Below are positions 36,964 to 45,959 of a DNA stretch of 64,000 bases, one piece after another. The notes under the pieces are model-generated. The model saw only the letters and a program-made list of their open reading frames with translations. It had not been told where the DNA came from and made no database searches. The first letter of the stretch is position 1, and the number at the start of each line of letters is the position of its first letter. The DNA comes from Wolinella succinogenes DSM 1740. Its GTDB lineage: Bacteria > Campylobacterota > Campylobacteria > Campylobacterales > Helicobacteraceae. The position numbers were made by a program, and so were the translations under genes. The stretch is taken from positions 1,436,001 through 1,500,000 of the forward strand of contig NC_005090.1 in the NCBI RefSeq assembly GCF_000196135.1, in the 5' to 3' direction.

Positions 36964-38650
36964 TTTTCTGTTCGCGCAAGATCTGAGCAATGGTCGAAAG
37001 CGCCGAGAGGACGACCATCACAGTGACAGCAATCACCACAATATTGATTCCAAAGAGGAGCCAGTTTTGCGCTTTGAAATAGTCTCCGAGCTTCACAAGG
37101 GCTGCCCAAAAAGACATAGTCAAAACAAAACTCATCGGGATGAGGGTCACTAGCGATCCACCAAGGCGCTTGCTCTTAATAAGAATCACCGAAACCGTTA
37201 AAAGCGTGAGAGAGGCAAGAAGCTGGTTAGTCGCTCCAAAGAGAGGCCAAATCGCCACCTCATTTTTGCCCCCTGCACCCACGCCATTGATCGCCAAAAA
37301 GAAAGAGAGTGCCACTGCTACGATAGTCGCTATCCCTTTGCCGCGAAGTGCAGGAATTTTATAGATTTCGCCCCACTCTTGGATGATGTAGCGCTGGAGT
37401 CTGATTCCCGAATCCATCGTAGTCGCCGCAAAAAGAATCAACATAAGCGAAAGCAGGGTTTGCGAGACACCAAAGGGGAGTCCGATTCCCTCGCTCATGA
37501 TCGCCCCGCCTCCATTGGCAAAGTTGACCGCACCGCCTTTGTAGAGGCTCGCCCATGAAGAGGGATTGAGGTCGCCTCCGCTTGCTAAAAGCCCCACGCC
37601 TGCAACGCATGCAATGATCGTTGCAAGCGAAAGAGAGCCCTCGCCCACCGCCCCTAGATAACCAACAAATCGAACATCGCTCTCCTTGTCCACCTGCTTA
37701 GAAGTGGTGCCGCTAGAGACAATTCCATGGAATCCGCTGATCGCTCCGCACGCCACGGTGACAAAGAGAATCGGCACGATGATGCTCCAACCACCCGGCT
37801 CTTTAATTGCAGGGATGAGGCTTGGAGCAACCACGGTGGGGCTCACGATAACCACAGAGACATAAAGGAGCGCCAAGCCCACGAAGAGCTGGATTCCATT
37901 CACATAATCCCTTGGTTGAAGGAGCATCCAAACAGGAAGAATCGAGGCGATTCCGCAATAGATGAAGAGAATGACAATCCACTGTCTAAAAGAATCAAGC
38001 CCCATGAAACTCTCGGGCAGACTCACAGGCACCGCCACACCTAGAGGTACAAGCGCATAGAGCGCCGTGACTGCGATCACTGTGACAAGTGCAAGATTCA
38101 TCTTGAATTTGTAGATTGCCTGTCCCATCACAAGTGCAATAGCAATGGCGCCCCACGCGGGGATGATGGTGGTGGGGTATCGCACTGATTCCTGGGCGAT
38201 GATGACACCAAAAGCAGCATTAACCATCAAAAGCACCAAAAAGATGACGATCATAAAGAGCTGACCAACCTTGGAGCCGATGTATCGCTGGCAAATCGTA
38301 CCAATTGATTTACCCTGATTGCGCACACTCGCCCAAAGGGCACTCATGTCATGAATTCCCGCAAAAAAGACCGTCCCAAAGACCACCCACAAAAAAGCAG
38401 GTAGCCAACCCCATTGCACCGCAATCGCTGGCCCGACAATGGGTGCGGCTCCCGCTACGGTCGTGAAGTGATGCCCCCAAAGCACAAACTTATTGGTGGG
38501 CACATAATCGATGTTATCCTTAAACTCGTGCGCAGGGGTTTTAAACTCATCGTTTAGCTTCAAAATCTTTGAAGCGACAAACTTGGAGTAGAAAAACCAC
38601 CCCGCCAGATACATGAGGACGCCAATCACTAACAGCCATAAAGCGTTCAT
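36947..38650 (-). CDS. cstA: CstA-family transporter (pyruvate/peptide)
   Basis: 567 residues, about 16 TM helices. KDNIDYVPTNKFVLWGHHFTTVAGAAPIVGPAIAVQWGWLPA and FGTVFFAGIHDMSALWASVRNQGKSIG are typical CstA signatures. E. coli homologues import peptides (CstA) or pyruvate (BtsT); in Campylobacter and Helicobacter CstA is linked to peptide use. The ATG at 38650 is preferred, with GAAGGAAGG upstream. It is the first gene of a run of overlapping genes (cory-CC-star, ArsA-like, DUF523-DUF1722, phrB, GNAT) and is divergent from phnD across 194 AT-rich bases. Confidence 0.92.
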   Translation of the reverse strand: MNALWLLVIGVLMYLAGWFFYSKFVASKILKLNDEFKTPAHEFKDNIDYVPTNKFVLWGHHFTTVAGAAPIVGPAIAVQWGWLPAFLWVVFGTVFFAGIHDMSALWASVRNQGKSIGTICQRYIGSKVGQLFMIVIFLVLLMVNAAFGVIIAQESVRYPTTIIPAWGAIAIALVMGQAIYKFKMNLALVTVIAVTALYALVPLGVAVPVSLPESFMGLDSFRQWIVILFIYCGIASILPVWMLLQPRDYVNGIQLFVGLALLYVSVVIVSPTVVAPSLIPAIKEPGGWSIIVPILFVTVACGAISGFHGIVSSGTTSKQVDKESDVRFVGYLGAVGEGSLSLATIIACVAGVGLLASGGDLNPSSWASLYKGGAVNFANGGGAIMSEGIGLPFGVSQTLLSLMLILFAATTMDSGIRLQRYIIQEWGEIYKIPALRGKGIATIVAVALSFFLAINGVGAGGKNEVAIWPLFGATNQLLASLTLLTVSVILIKSKRLGGSLVTLIPMSFVLTMSFWAALVKLGDYFKAQNWLLFGINIVVIAVTVMVVLSALSTIAQILREQKNEAHS

Positions 38651-38844
38651 TCCGTTACCTTCCTTCACAAAAGTTTCGTCAATCTGTTGAAAAAAACTAT
38701 GCTACATCATTTATCACCAATTTATCTTTAAAGTGCATTTCCAATCTCCTCTTCCTTCATGCGTGCATTCTAGCAATCAAGCTGTAATCGGCGAATCCTA
38801 GAATCTCAAGTTAAAAATTTACCAAACAAAAGAAGGAGAGAGAG

Positions 38845-39789
38845 ATGAGAGCGAGTCGAGCCTTTTTAGGACTAATCTTGGGTGCAAGCCTAGCATGGGG
38901 AGGATTCTCCCTGGATAACCGATACGAAGATAAAGATGGCGATATGGTGGCCGACACCCCCAGTGATCTATCCAAGCAGGTGGATCCAAAGACACTGATC
39001 TTTGCCTACACGCCCGTAGAAGACCCCTCCGTCTATGTTGAGGTTTGGTCGGAGTTTTTGGCTCACATGGAAAAGGTGACGGGAAGAAAAGTACAGTTTT
39101 TTCCCGTTCAAAGCAATGCCGCCCAAATTGAGGCGATGCGAGCGGGAAGACTCCATATCGCTGGTTTTAATACAGGCTCTAACCCCATCGCTGTGGCGTG
39201 CGCAGGCTTCAAACCCTTTGCGATGATGGCCGCTGAAGATGGCTCTTATGGCTATGAAATGGAGATCATCACCTATCCCGGTTCAGGAATCAAAGAGCCC
39301 AAAGACCTCAAGGGCAAAAAGATGGCTTTCACCTCTCAGACCTCCAACTCTGGCTACAAGGCTCCCTCGGCGATTCTCAAAGCCCAGTATGGACTAGAGG
39401 CAGAGAAGGATTTTGAACCTGTCTTCTCTGGTAAACATGACAATTCGATCCTTGGTGTTGCCAACAAAGACTACCCTGCCGCTGCGATTGCCAACTCCGT
39501 CTTGGTGCGTATGCTAGAGCGAGGCGTGGTGAAAAAAGAGCAGTTGGTGAGCATCTACAAATCCCAAAGCTTCCCCACCACAGGTTATGGCATGGCTTAC
39601 AACCTTAAGCCTGAGCTACAAGAAAAAATCAAAGAGGCCTTTTTCACCTTTGATTGGAAAGGCAGCAAGCTAGAAAAAGAGTTCAAGCCCGCCAATCAGA
39701 CTCGATTCATTCCTATCACCTTCAAAGAGCATTGGGCGGTCGTGCGCGAAATTGATGAGGCGATGAATGTCAATTACACCTGCAAGTAA
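38845..39789 (+). CDS. phnD: Phosphonate/phosphite ABC transporter, periplasmic binding protein
   Basis: 314 residues with an N-terminal signal peptide (about 1-19). The PhnD-family fold is recognised from LIFAYTPVEDPSVYVEVW, VQFFPVQSNAAQIEAMRAGRLHIAGFNTGS, KGKKMAFTSQTSNSGYKAPSA (anion-binding Ser/Thr cluster) and FPTTGYGMAYNLKPELQEKI. PhnD, PtxB and HtxB cannot be told apart by eye, so the ligand may be phosphonate, phosphite or hypophosphite. It is first in the operon phnD-phnC-phnE1-phnE2-HAD, with a strong GAAGGAGAGAG site. Confidence 0.88.
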   Translation: MRASRAFLGLILGASLAWGGFSLDNRYEDKDGDMVADTPSDLSKQVDPKTLIFAYTPVEDPSVYVEVWSEFLAHMEKVTGRKVQFFPVQSNAAQIEAMRAGRLHIAGFNTGSNPIAVACAGFKPFAMMAAEDGSYGYEMEIITYPGSGIKEPKDLKGKKMAFTSQTSNSGYKAPSAILKAQYGLEAEKDFEPVFSGKHDNSILGVANKDYPAAAIANSVLVRMLERGVVKKEQLVSIYKSQSFPTTGYGMAYNLKPELQEKIKEAFFTFDWKGSKLEKEFKPANQTRFIPITFKEHWAVVREIDEAMNVNYTCK

Positions 39790-39798
39790 GGGGATTTT

Positions 39799-40626
39799 TT
39801 GCTAAAGATAGAGAATCTCACCAAGCGCTACAAGGGGGATGAGATTGCCCTCAAAGGGGTCTCCTTGGAGATCAAAAAGGGGCAAGTGGTCGGATTGATT
39901 GGCCCTTCAGGAGCGGGAAAATCGACCCTCATCCGTTGCATCAATCGCCTCATTGAGCCCAGTTCAGGAGAGGTGTGGCTAGAGGGAGTCAATCTCCCCT
40001 CCCTCTCTCGCACCAAGCTCAAAGAGGCACGGCGAGAGATGGGGATGATTTTTCAAGAGTACGCGCTTATTGAACGTCTCAGTGTGATGGAAAATGTCCT
40101 CTCTGGACGCCTTGGCTATCACTCTTTTTGGCGCACCTTTTGGCGAAGATTTCCTGAGGCAGAAGTGGAGAGAGCCTTTTATTACCTAGAGCGCGTGGGG
40201 CTCATAGAGCACTACAACAAGCGTGCCGATCAGCTCTCAGGAGGTCAAAGACAGCGTGTGGGAATCGCTAGAGCCCTAGCCCAAGAGCCCAAAGTGCTCC
40301 TCGTGGATGAGCCCACCGCTAGCCTTGACCCCAAAACCTCCCGTCAGGTAATGCGGCTCTTATTAGAGCTTTGCCGTGAAAAAGAGCTTTTAGCGATTGT
40401 GAACATCCACGATGTCCCCCTAGCCCAAGCCTTCATGGAGCGAATCGTTGGACTTAGAGCAGGAGAAGTGGTCTTTGATGGCGCCCCTAGCGAGCTTGAT
40501 GAGAGAGCCCTCACGGAGATTTATGGCGAGGAGGAGTGGAAAACCCTCCAAAAAACCCACCAAGAAGAATCCTCTCTGGGCGAAGATTCTTCCCTTCTTT
40601 ATGCCAAAGCGGAGATTGCAGGATGA
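39799..40626 (+). CDS. phnC: Phosphonate/phosphite ABC transporter ATPase
   Basis: 275 residues. Walker [10 protein letters not shown], the family-typical Q-loop [24 protein letters not shown], signature [15 protein letters not shown], Walker [16 protein letters not shown]-terminal extension of about 30 residues follows the core. The start is a TTG at 39799 after TAAGGGGA. The stop overlaps the phnE1 start (ATGA). Confidence 0.92.
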   Translation: MLKIENLTKRYKGDEIALKGVSLEIKKGQVVGLIGPSGAGKSTLIRCINRLIEPSSGEVWLEGVNLPSLSRTKLKEARREMGMIFQEYALIERLSVMENVLSGRLGYHSFWRTFWRRFPEAEVERAFYYLERVGLIEHYNKRADQLSGGQRQRVGIARALAQEPKVLLVDEPTASLDPKTSRQVMRLLLELCREKELLAIVNIHDVPLAQAFMERIVGLRAGEVVFDGAPSELDERALTEIYGEEEWKTLQKTHQEESSLGEDSSLLYAKAEIAG

Positions 40627-41153
40627 CTCCTTCGCGTGCCACCTCTTGGCGCCCTCCCCACTATCTTCTTCCCTCTCCTTGGATGCGATACGCTCTTTTA
40701 ATGGGAGCGCTCCTCTATCTCATCCTCGCGCTCTCCACTCTAGAGATCAACTGGCTTAGGGCATACGAGGGGCTAGATCGCGGATGGCGATTCTTGCAGG
40801 GATTCTTAAGACCCGATTTCACCTCAAGGGGCACGGATATCTACCAAGGACTCTCTGAGAGTCTTACCATGAGCATCACCTCCACTCTAGCAGGAATCTT
40901 GCTCTCCATCCCTTTTGGAATCGGAGCCGCCTCCAACATCTCCCCCAAACCCCTCTATCTCTTTTGCCGCTCCTTTATCGCCCTCTCGCGATCCATCCAA
41001 GAGGTGATTGTCGCCATCTTTTTGGTTGCCCTCTTTGGGTTTGGAACGCTCGCGGGCTTCCTCACTCTCACCTTTGCCACCATCGGATTCCTCGCCAAAC
41101 TTTTGGCCGAAGAGATTGAGGGGGGTGCAAAAGAGTCAAATAGAGGCGATTGA
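40623..41153 (+). CDS. phnE: Phosphonate-type ABC permease 1, N-terminal part (frame-broken)
   Basis: 176 residues in this frame: an N-terminal segment, TM helices at about 22-40, 83-105 and 138-160, ending in the correct frame at LLAEEIE, then a short wrong-frame tail ([10 protein letters not shown]). The +1 frame supplies the missing C-terminal half. The break is at a run of six G (41120-41125): with five G it reads [20 protein letters not shown], matching the EAA loop of the paralogue encoded by the next gene. As read, the ATPase-coupling loop and the last helices are missing, so this subunit would be inactive. Confidence 0.85.
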   Translation: MTPSRATSWRPPHYLLPSPWMRYALLMGALLYLILALSTLEINWLRAYEGLDRGWRFLQGFLRPDFTSRGTDIYQGLSESLTMSITSTLAGILLSIPFGIGAASNISPKPLYLFCRSFIALSRSIQEVIVAIFLVALFGFGTLAGFLTLTFATIGFLAKLLAEEIEGGAKESNRGD

Positions 41154-41427
41154 TTCCACGGGAGCTTCGTGGTGGCAGAGACTCCACTACGCCATCACTC
41201 CTCAAATCATGCCCCGATTCATCGGACTCTCTTTCTATCGCCTTGATATCAATTTTCGCGAATCAGCCGTGATTGGAATCGTGGGCGCTGGAGGCATTGG
41301 TGCCACCCTCAACACGGCTATTGAGCGCTATGAGTATGATTCTGCGGGAGCGATTTTGATCCTCATCATCCTCATTGTGATGCTTTGCGAATACGCCTCA
41401 GGCTATCTAAGAAAGGCGGTGAGCTGA
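41122..41427 (+). pseudogene. Phosphonate-type ABC permease 1, out-of-frame C-terminal part
   Basis: In the +1 frame: [55 protein letters not shown], then a last TM helix, ending RKAVS. This contains the EAA coupling loop and matches the second permease of the operon (LEAIRATGASELQVIDYAITPQIMP). Sequence conservation is intact up to the stop, which overlaps the next start (TGATG). This argues for a recent or reversible frameshift, or an error, rather than old decay. Confidence 0.8.
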
Positions 41428-42236
41428 TGCAACCTGAGTCAAAATCGATCCTCTGGGCGCGCCAAAATGCAAAAAAAGAGCGATTCTTGTGGCTTCTTTG
41501 GCTGGGAGGAATTATCCTCTTCATCCTCGCTTGGCAAGAGATGACCAAAGATACCCTTTGGATTTTCGTCCTAGATGCCCCCACCCAAGCCCAAGACCTC
41601 GCTTCTAGGCTCTTTCCTCCACGATGGGAGTATATCCACAAGCTCTATGGAGCCCTTTGGGATACTCTCAACATCGCCACGCTAGGCACCCTCCTAGGGA
41701 TTGCAATGGCCTTTCCCATCGCCTTTTTGGCGGCACGAAACACCACGCCATCGCGCCGATTCATCCGCCCTCTTGCGCTTCTTATCATTGTCTCTTCGCG
41801 CTCAATCAACTCGCTTATCTGGGCGCTTTTGCTAGTCGCCATCCTTGGACCTGGGGTGTTAGCGGGAATCATCGCCATTGCGCTTCGCTCCATCGGTTTT
41901 GTCGCCAAGCTCCTCTATGAGGGAATCGAAGAGATCAATCCCATCCCCTTAGAGGCGATTCGTGCCACGGGGGCTTCAGAGCTTCAGGTGATCGACTACG
42001 CCATCACCCCTCAAATCATGCCCGCCTTCCTCGGAATCTCCCTTTTTCGATGGGATATTAACATCCGAGAATCGACCATTTTAGGGCTTGTCGGCGCTGG
42101 AGGGATCGGACTGCAACTTCAAGCCTCTTTAGGGATGCTAGCTTGGCCTCAAGTCTCGCTTATTATTTTGGTGATTCTTGGCACCGTTGTCCTCTCTGAG
42201 GCTCTCTCTTCTAAACTTAGAAAGGCGATTCTATGA
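41427..42236 (+). CDS. phnE: Phosphonate-type ABC permease 2
   Basis: 269 residues, about six TM helices, intact. EAA loop: LEAIRATGASELQVIDYAITPQIMPAFLGISLFRWDINIRES. The ATG at 41427 overlaps the permease 1 stop. Because PhnE can form homodimers, this intact subunit might support transport even if permease 1 is broken. The stop overlaps the HAD gene start (ATGA). Confidence 0.9.
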   Translation: MQPESKSILWARQNAKKERFLWLLWLGGIILFILAWQEMTKDTLWIFVLDAPTQAQDLASRLFPPRWEYIHKLYGALWDTLNIATLGTLLGIAMAFPIAFLAARNTTPSRRFIRPLALLIIVSSRSINSLIWALLLVAILGPGVLAGIIAIALRSIGFVAKLLYEGIEEINPIPLEAIRATGASELQVIDYAITPQIMPAFLGISLFRWDINIRESTILGLVGAGGIGLQLQASLGMLAWPQVSLIILVILGTVVLSEALSSKLRKAIL

Positions 42237-43132
42237 GCCATCTTCCCTCGCTAGAGAGCTTTTGGCGTTACGAATCGATCCGTGATCGCCTCCCCCTCTC
42301 CCCCCTCCTCCCCCCTGCGACCATGCTCGCCTCCAAAGAGGAGCTTGTTGAAGTCTCTAAAGGCTTTTTTCTTGATGCTTTTGGGGTGCTCAATGTCGGT
42401 GAAAAGGCTATCAAAGAGGCGCTAGAGTTTGTCGCGATGCTTCGAGCCAAAGGCAAGCCTCTCTTTGTCCTCACCAACTCCGCCTCCATCCCCAAAGAGC
42501 GACTTGTCGCCTTTTTCACCGCCTTGGGCTATGACTTCGCCCCCCATGAAGTGATCAGCTCTAGAGAGGTGCTGTGGCGCCATCTGGGAGAACCCGCCCC
42601 AAGCTATGGAATCATTGCTCCTGAGATTTGGACGCTAGAGCGCCCCCTTCAGGGTTATGGAGTCTGGCATGAAGAGTTTTGGGAGAGCGAGACGTTTCTT
42701 TTTTTAGGGAGCGGCGTCTGGAGCGAGGCTTTACAAGAAAAACTGAAGAAAACTCTTCGCCAAAGAGCACGCCCCATATGGGTCGCCAATCCTGACATCA
42801 CCGCACCTAGAGGCGAGGGGAGATACTCTTTGGAGCCCGGCTTTTACACGCTCTTAGAAGAAGAGGTGCTCTTTGAGCAGATGCGCTTTATTGGCAAGCC
42901 CTTTCCTTCTATCTTTGAACACGCCCTAGCGCGAGCTAAAGAGGAGTGGAATCTCCTCGCTTCAGAGATCGCCATGGTGGGCGATACGCTCCACACGGAT
43001 ATATTGGGAGCCAACGCCATGGGAATAAAGAGTGTCCTTTTAGAGGGGTATGGCTTTTTTGCTCAAGGGGGTGCCAAAGAGGCGATGGAGCAATCTCAAA
43101 TCCACCCCTCCTATCACCTGCTGCACTACTAG
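42233..43132 (+). CDS. HAD-superfamily class IIA (NagD-like) hydrolase
   Basis: 299 residues. Motif I is GFFLDAFGVLNVG: the nucleophile Asp is present, but the general acid/base Asp two residues on is Phe, as in the TIGR01459-type branch, which has Trp there. Motif II is FVLTNSA; motif III/IV regions are FIGKPFPSIFEHAL and IAMVGDTLHTDILGANAMGI. A C2B cap fits between. The gene is coupled to phnE2 by an ATGA overlap, so its substrate is probably linked to the imported phosphorus compound. No known C-P bond-cleaving enzyme (PhnX, C-P lyase, PtxD) is encoded nearby. Activity is undetermined. Confidence 0.82.
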   Translation: MSHLPSLESFWRYESIRDRLPLSPLLPPATMLASKEELVEVSKGFFLDAFGVLNVGEKAIKEALEFVAMLRAKGKPLFVLTNSASIPKERLVAFFTALGYDFAPHEVISSREVLWRHLGEPAPSYGIIAPEIWTLERPLQGYGVWHEEFWESETFLFLGSGVWSEALQEKLKKTLRQRARPIWVANPDITAPRGEGRYSLEPGFYTLLEEEVLFEQMRFIGKPFPSIFEHALARAKEEWNLLASEIAMVGDTLHTDILGANAMGIKSVLLEGYGFFAQGGAKEAMEQSQIHPSYHLLHY

Positions 43133-43228
43133 ATCCAAGTCGAGCCAACACCGCCCCTAAGTTCCAAAGGCATCTATAAAACTTTTTGGGTTAGTATTGG
43201 CTCCACTTTCGCTCCACAAGGAACACCC

Positions 43229-43837
43229 ATGAGCCATTTTGACTCCCAAGCCCCCACATGGGATGAAAATCCCAAGCGCTCTCTCATGATCAATGCCATC
43301 GCTGAGGCTCTACGCTCCCATCTCCCTTTACGAGAAGATTTTAGAGTGATGGATTATGGCTGCGGGACAGGAGAGCTCTCTTTGGCGATTCTCCCTTGGG
43401 TGGGCTATGTAGAGGGGATTGATACCTCCAAAGGAATGATTGATCGCTTCTCCCAAAAGATACAAGAGAGAAACCTCCCTAACATCAAAGCCAAATTCAT
43501 GCGCGCAGGAGAGGCGCTAGAGGGAGAATTTGATCTAGTGGTCTGCAACATGGTCTTGCACCATATCCCTGATCCCCTTCTTTATATTCGTCAATTTGAG
43601 AGCTCCATCCGCCCTGGAGGTCATCTCGCCATCATCGATTTGGACAAAGAGGATGGAAGCTTCCATCCTCAAGGCACGCCTGGAGTTTTTCATCAAGGAT
43701 TCTCCTATGAAGAGATTCGCGCTTGGCTGGATTATTGCTACCTTGAGGAGAGGCTTCACCACCCAAGCCTTCATCTCATTCAAAAAAATGAGAGAGAGTA
43801 CCCCCTCACACTCACCCTTGCCCAAAAACCGCACTAA
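43229..43837 (+). CDS. Class I SAM-dependent methyltransferase
   Basis: 202 residues. Motif I is VMDYGCGTGELSLAI, the acidic residue after strand 2 is in EGIDTSKGMID, and FDLVVCNMVLHHIPDP / IRPGGHLAIIDLDKED are the later motifs of the Methyltransf_11 type. The substrate is not recognisable; such enzymes act on small molecules or quinone precursors. It starts 96 bases after the HAD gene, with AAGGAAC before the ATG, and ends 10 bases before the PAS-GGDEF-EAL gene. Confidence 0.83.
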   Translation: MSHFDSQAPTWDENPKRSLMINAIAEALRSHLPLREDFRVMDYGCGTGELSLAILPWVGYVEGIDTSKGMIDRFSQKIQERNLPNIKAKFMRAGEALEGEFDLVVCNMVLHHIPDPLLYIRQFESSIRPGGHLAIIDLDKEDGSFHPQGTPGVFHQGFSYEEIRAWLDYCYLEERLHHPSLHLIQKNEREYPLTLTLAQKPH

Positions 43838-43847
43838 GGAGCCTTGG

Positions 43848-45473
43848 ATGCCACTGGATGACAGCGCTTGGCTTGGCGAATACAAAAAGGCTCTAGATGA
43901 GAGCAATATCGTCTCCATCACTGATCTAGAAGGACGAATCGTCTATGCCAATGAGAAGTTTTGCGAGATTTCAGGCTACTCCCAAGAGGAGCTCCTAGGA
44001 AAGCCTCACAACATCATCCGACACCCCGACACCCCCAAAGAGACCTTCAGGGAGCTTTGGAACACCATCCAAGCGGGAAAAACATGGCAAGGCCTCATCA
44101 AAAATAGAACCAAAGATGGCCGAGACTACCTTGTGCACAGCACGATCATCCCTATCTTTGACCAAGAAGGGAAAATCATCCACTACATGGGAGTGCGTCA
44201 CGACCTCACGCCGCTCATCGAGAAAGAGCAGCTCATCGCCCGTCATATCAAAGATGACCTCACCCACCTCCCTAACCGATCCAAGCTACTAGAGGATATC
44301 ACGACCCTCCCCTGCCCCACCCTCTCGCTCATTAATATTGATGGCTTCAGTCAGATCAACGACTTTTATGGGCTTAGCATTGGCGATGAGGTGCTCAAAA
44401 GCTTTGCCCATCTCCTCCAAGAGGCTTTTGGCGAAAAACAACACCGAATCTATCGCCTCCACAGCGATGAGTTTGCGATCCTCACGCCAAGCCCACAAGA
44501 TGAGGAGGATCACTTCCAGCGACTCAAAAACTTTCTCATGCAGCTCAAACAAGAGCCCATCCTCTTTGAGGCAGGAAAGATCTATTTGAGTGCAACCGCG
44601 GGAAGCGCTGCAGAGAAAGAGACTATCATGGGCAAGGCGAACATGGCTCTTCGCTACGCTAGAGAGGAGAAGCAGCTCCACAAAGTCTATGATGAAACCC
44701 TGCTCATCAAGCAGCGCCAAGAGGAGAATCTAGAGTGGATTCACAAGATTCAGGGGGCGATTCGCCAAGAGCGAATCATCTCCTATTTTCAGCCCATCTA
44801 CGATGTCAAGAATCGCCGCATCTCCAAATATGAAGCCCTCGTGCGCCTCATGGACGAAGAGGGGGCGATCATCGCTCCTTGGCAATTTCTTGATATCGCC
44901 AAACAGAGCCGTCAATACCCTCTCATCACCCAAACCATGCTCTCTCACGCCGCCATTGCCGCCAAGACGCACCAAGTGAGCATCTCCGTGAATCTCACCA
45001 CCGAAGACCTCACCCACGCCGATGTGCTCAAGCATATCGATTCTCTCATGAGAGTTTATGAGTGCGCCCCCTATCTCATCTTTGAGATCACAGAGACCGA
45101 AGAGATCAGAAACTATGACGATGTGCGCAACTTTATCCGCCTTGTGAAAGGAAAATATGGCTCTAAAATTGCCATTGATGACTTTGGGAGCGGTTATTCA
45201 AACTTCGAGCACCTCTTAGAGCTTGAGTTTGACTACCTCAAAATCGATGGCTCCATCATCAGCAAGCTAGAGACCCACGGCCAATCCCATGTCCTTATTG
45301 ATGCTATCGTTGCCTTCACGCAAAAACTTGGAATCAAGACCGTGGCGGAATTTGTCAGCTCTAAAGCTATTTTTGATCTCATCAAAGAGAAGGGAATCGA
45401 CTTTGCCCAAGGCTACTTCATCGGCACCCCTCAAAAAGAGCTGCTCCCTGCGGAATTTCGCCTAGAGGAGTGA
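43848..45473 (+). CDS. PAS-GGDEF-EAL protein with degenerate GGDEF (c-di-GMP phosphodiesterase)
   Basis: 541 residues, soluble. A PAS domain (about 15-125; ITDLEGRIVYANEKFCEISGYSQEEL, then HNIIRHPDTPK, like Aer-type redox PAS domains). The GGDEF-like domain (about 140-290) has HSDEF in place of GGDEF, so it is unlikely to make c-di-GMP. The EAL domain (about 310-541) keeps KYEALVRL, the Asp pair in IAIDDFGSGYSNFEHL, KIDGSII, and E in TVAEFV, so it is probably an active phosphodiesterase. The ATG at 43848 follows AAGGAG; the frame extends upstream into the methyltransferase gene but without that signal. Confidence 0.87.
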   Translation: MPLDDSAWLGEYKKALDESNIVSITDLEGRIVYANEKFCEISGYSQEELLGKPHNIIRHPDTPKETFRELWNTIQAGKTWQGLIKNRTKDGRDYLVHSTIIPIFDQEGKIIHYMGVRHDLTPLIEKEQLIARHIKDDLTHLPNRSKLLEDITTLPCPTLSLINIDGFSQINDFYGLSIGDEVLKSFAHLLQEAFGEKQHRIYRLHSDEFAILTPSPQDEEDHFQRLKNFLMQLKQEPILFEAGKIYLSATAGSAAEKETIMGKANMALRYAREEKQLHKVYDETLLIKQRQEENLEWIHKIQGAIRQERIISYFQPIYDVKNRRISKYEALVRLMDEEGAIIAPWQFLDIAKQSRQYPLITQTMLSHAAIAAKTHQVSISVNLTTEDLTHADVLKHIDSLMRVYECAPYLIFEITETEEIRNYDDVRNFIRLVKGKYGSKIAIDDFGSGYSNFEHLLELEFDYLKIDGSIISKLETHGQSHVLIDAIVAFTQKLGIKTVAEFVSSKAIFDLIKEKGIDFAQGYFIGTPQKELLPAEFRLEE

Positions 45474-45959
45474 GCGCACCTCTTCTTCCAAAACCCTTTG
45501 GGGCACCAAGCCCAAAAAGTGCTCCTTGGGTGCTCCCGTCTCATCAAAAAAGAAAAAGAGCGGCACCCCCATCACTCCTCCGACCGCTCGGCTGAGATAG
45601 TCACTCGAAGAGGGATCAGAGAGCACTTTAAATCGAATGGAGTGGCGCTTTAAAAACTCCAAGTCGCTCTTGATTCCCCGACTCCCGCCAAGCACTCCAA
45701 TCACTTCAAAACGCTCTCCCCATTGCTCCTCAATCGCATTGAGATAGGGAATTGCCTCTTTGCACGCACCGCAAGAGGCGGTGAAAAAGAAGAGCAGGTA
45801 GGGCTTGGGGGATGAGAGCTGAAGTCGCTTCTGTTGTGGAGAGAAGCGGGTGGTGATTCCTTGGTCGCGGTTTAAAACCATATGATGCTTCTCCCCAAGC
45901 TCCTCCTTGCAGCCCCCAAGCCAAAGCATCATCACCAAAGCAAGCGCGAAGATTCTCAT
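45462..45959 (-). CDS. TlpA-type thioredoxin-like lipoprotein 2 of the P19 iron operon
   Basis: 165 residues. Lipoprotein signal with lipobox LWLGGC (about residue 16); thioredoxin fold with the redox motif ASCGACKEAIPYL and cis-Pro loop MGVPLFFFFD. It likely transfers electrons in the periplasm, possibly for ferric reduction or maturation of the uptake proteins. It corresponds to the last of the paired thioredoxin genes of the Campylobacter P19 cluster. The ATG at 45959 overlaps the upstream stop (ATGA); an in-frame ATG at 45995 would lack a signal peptide at its front. Confidence 0.85.
   Translation of the reverse strand: MRIFALALVMMLWLGGCKEELGEKHHMVLNRDQGITTRFSPQQKRLQLSSPKPYLLFFFTASCGACKEAIPYLNAIEEQWGERFEVIGVLGGSRGIKSDLEFLKRHSIRFKVLSDPSSSDYLSRAVGGVMGVPLFFFFDETGAPKEHFLGLVPQRVLEEEVRSLL

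Noticed and set aside
38651-38844. Possible RNA gene or riboswitch between cstA and phnD
   Set aside because: AT-rich with no stable stem or known riboswitch pattern; treated as an ordinary divergent promoter region.
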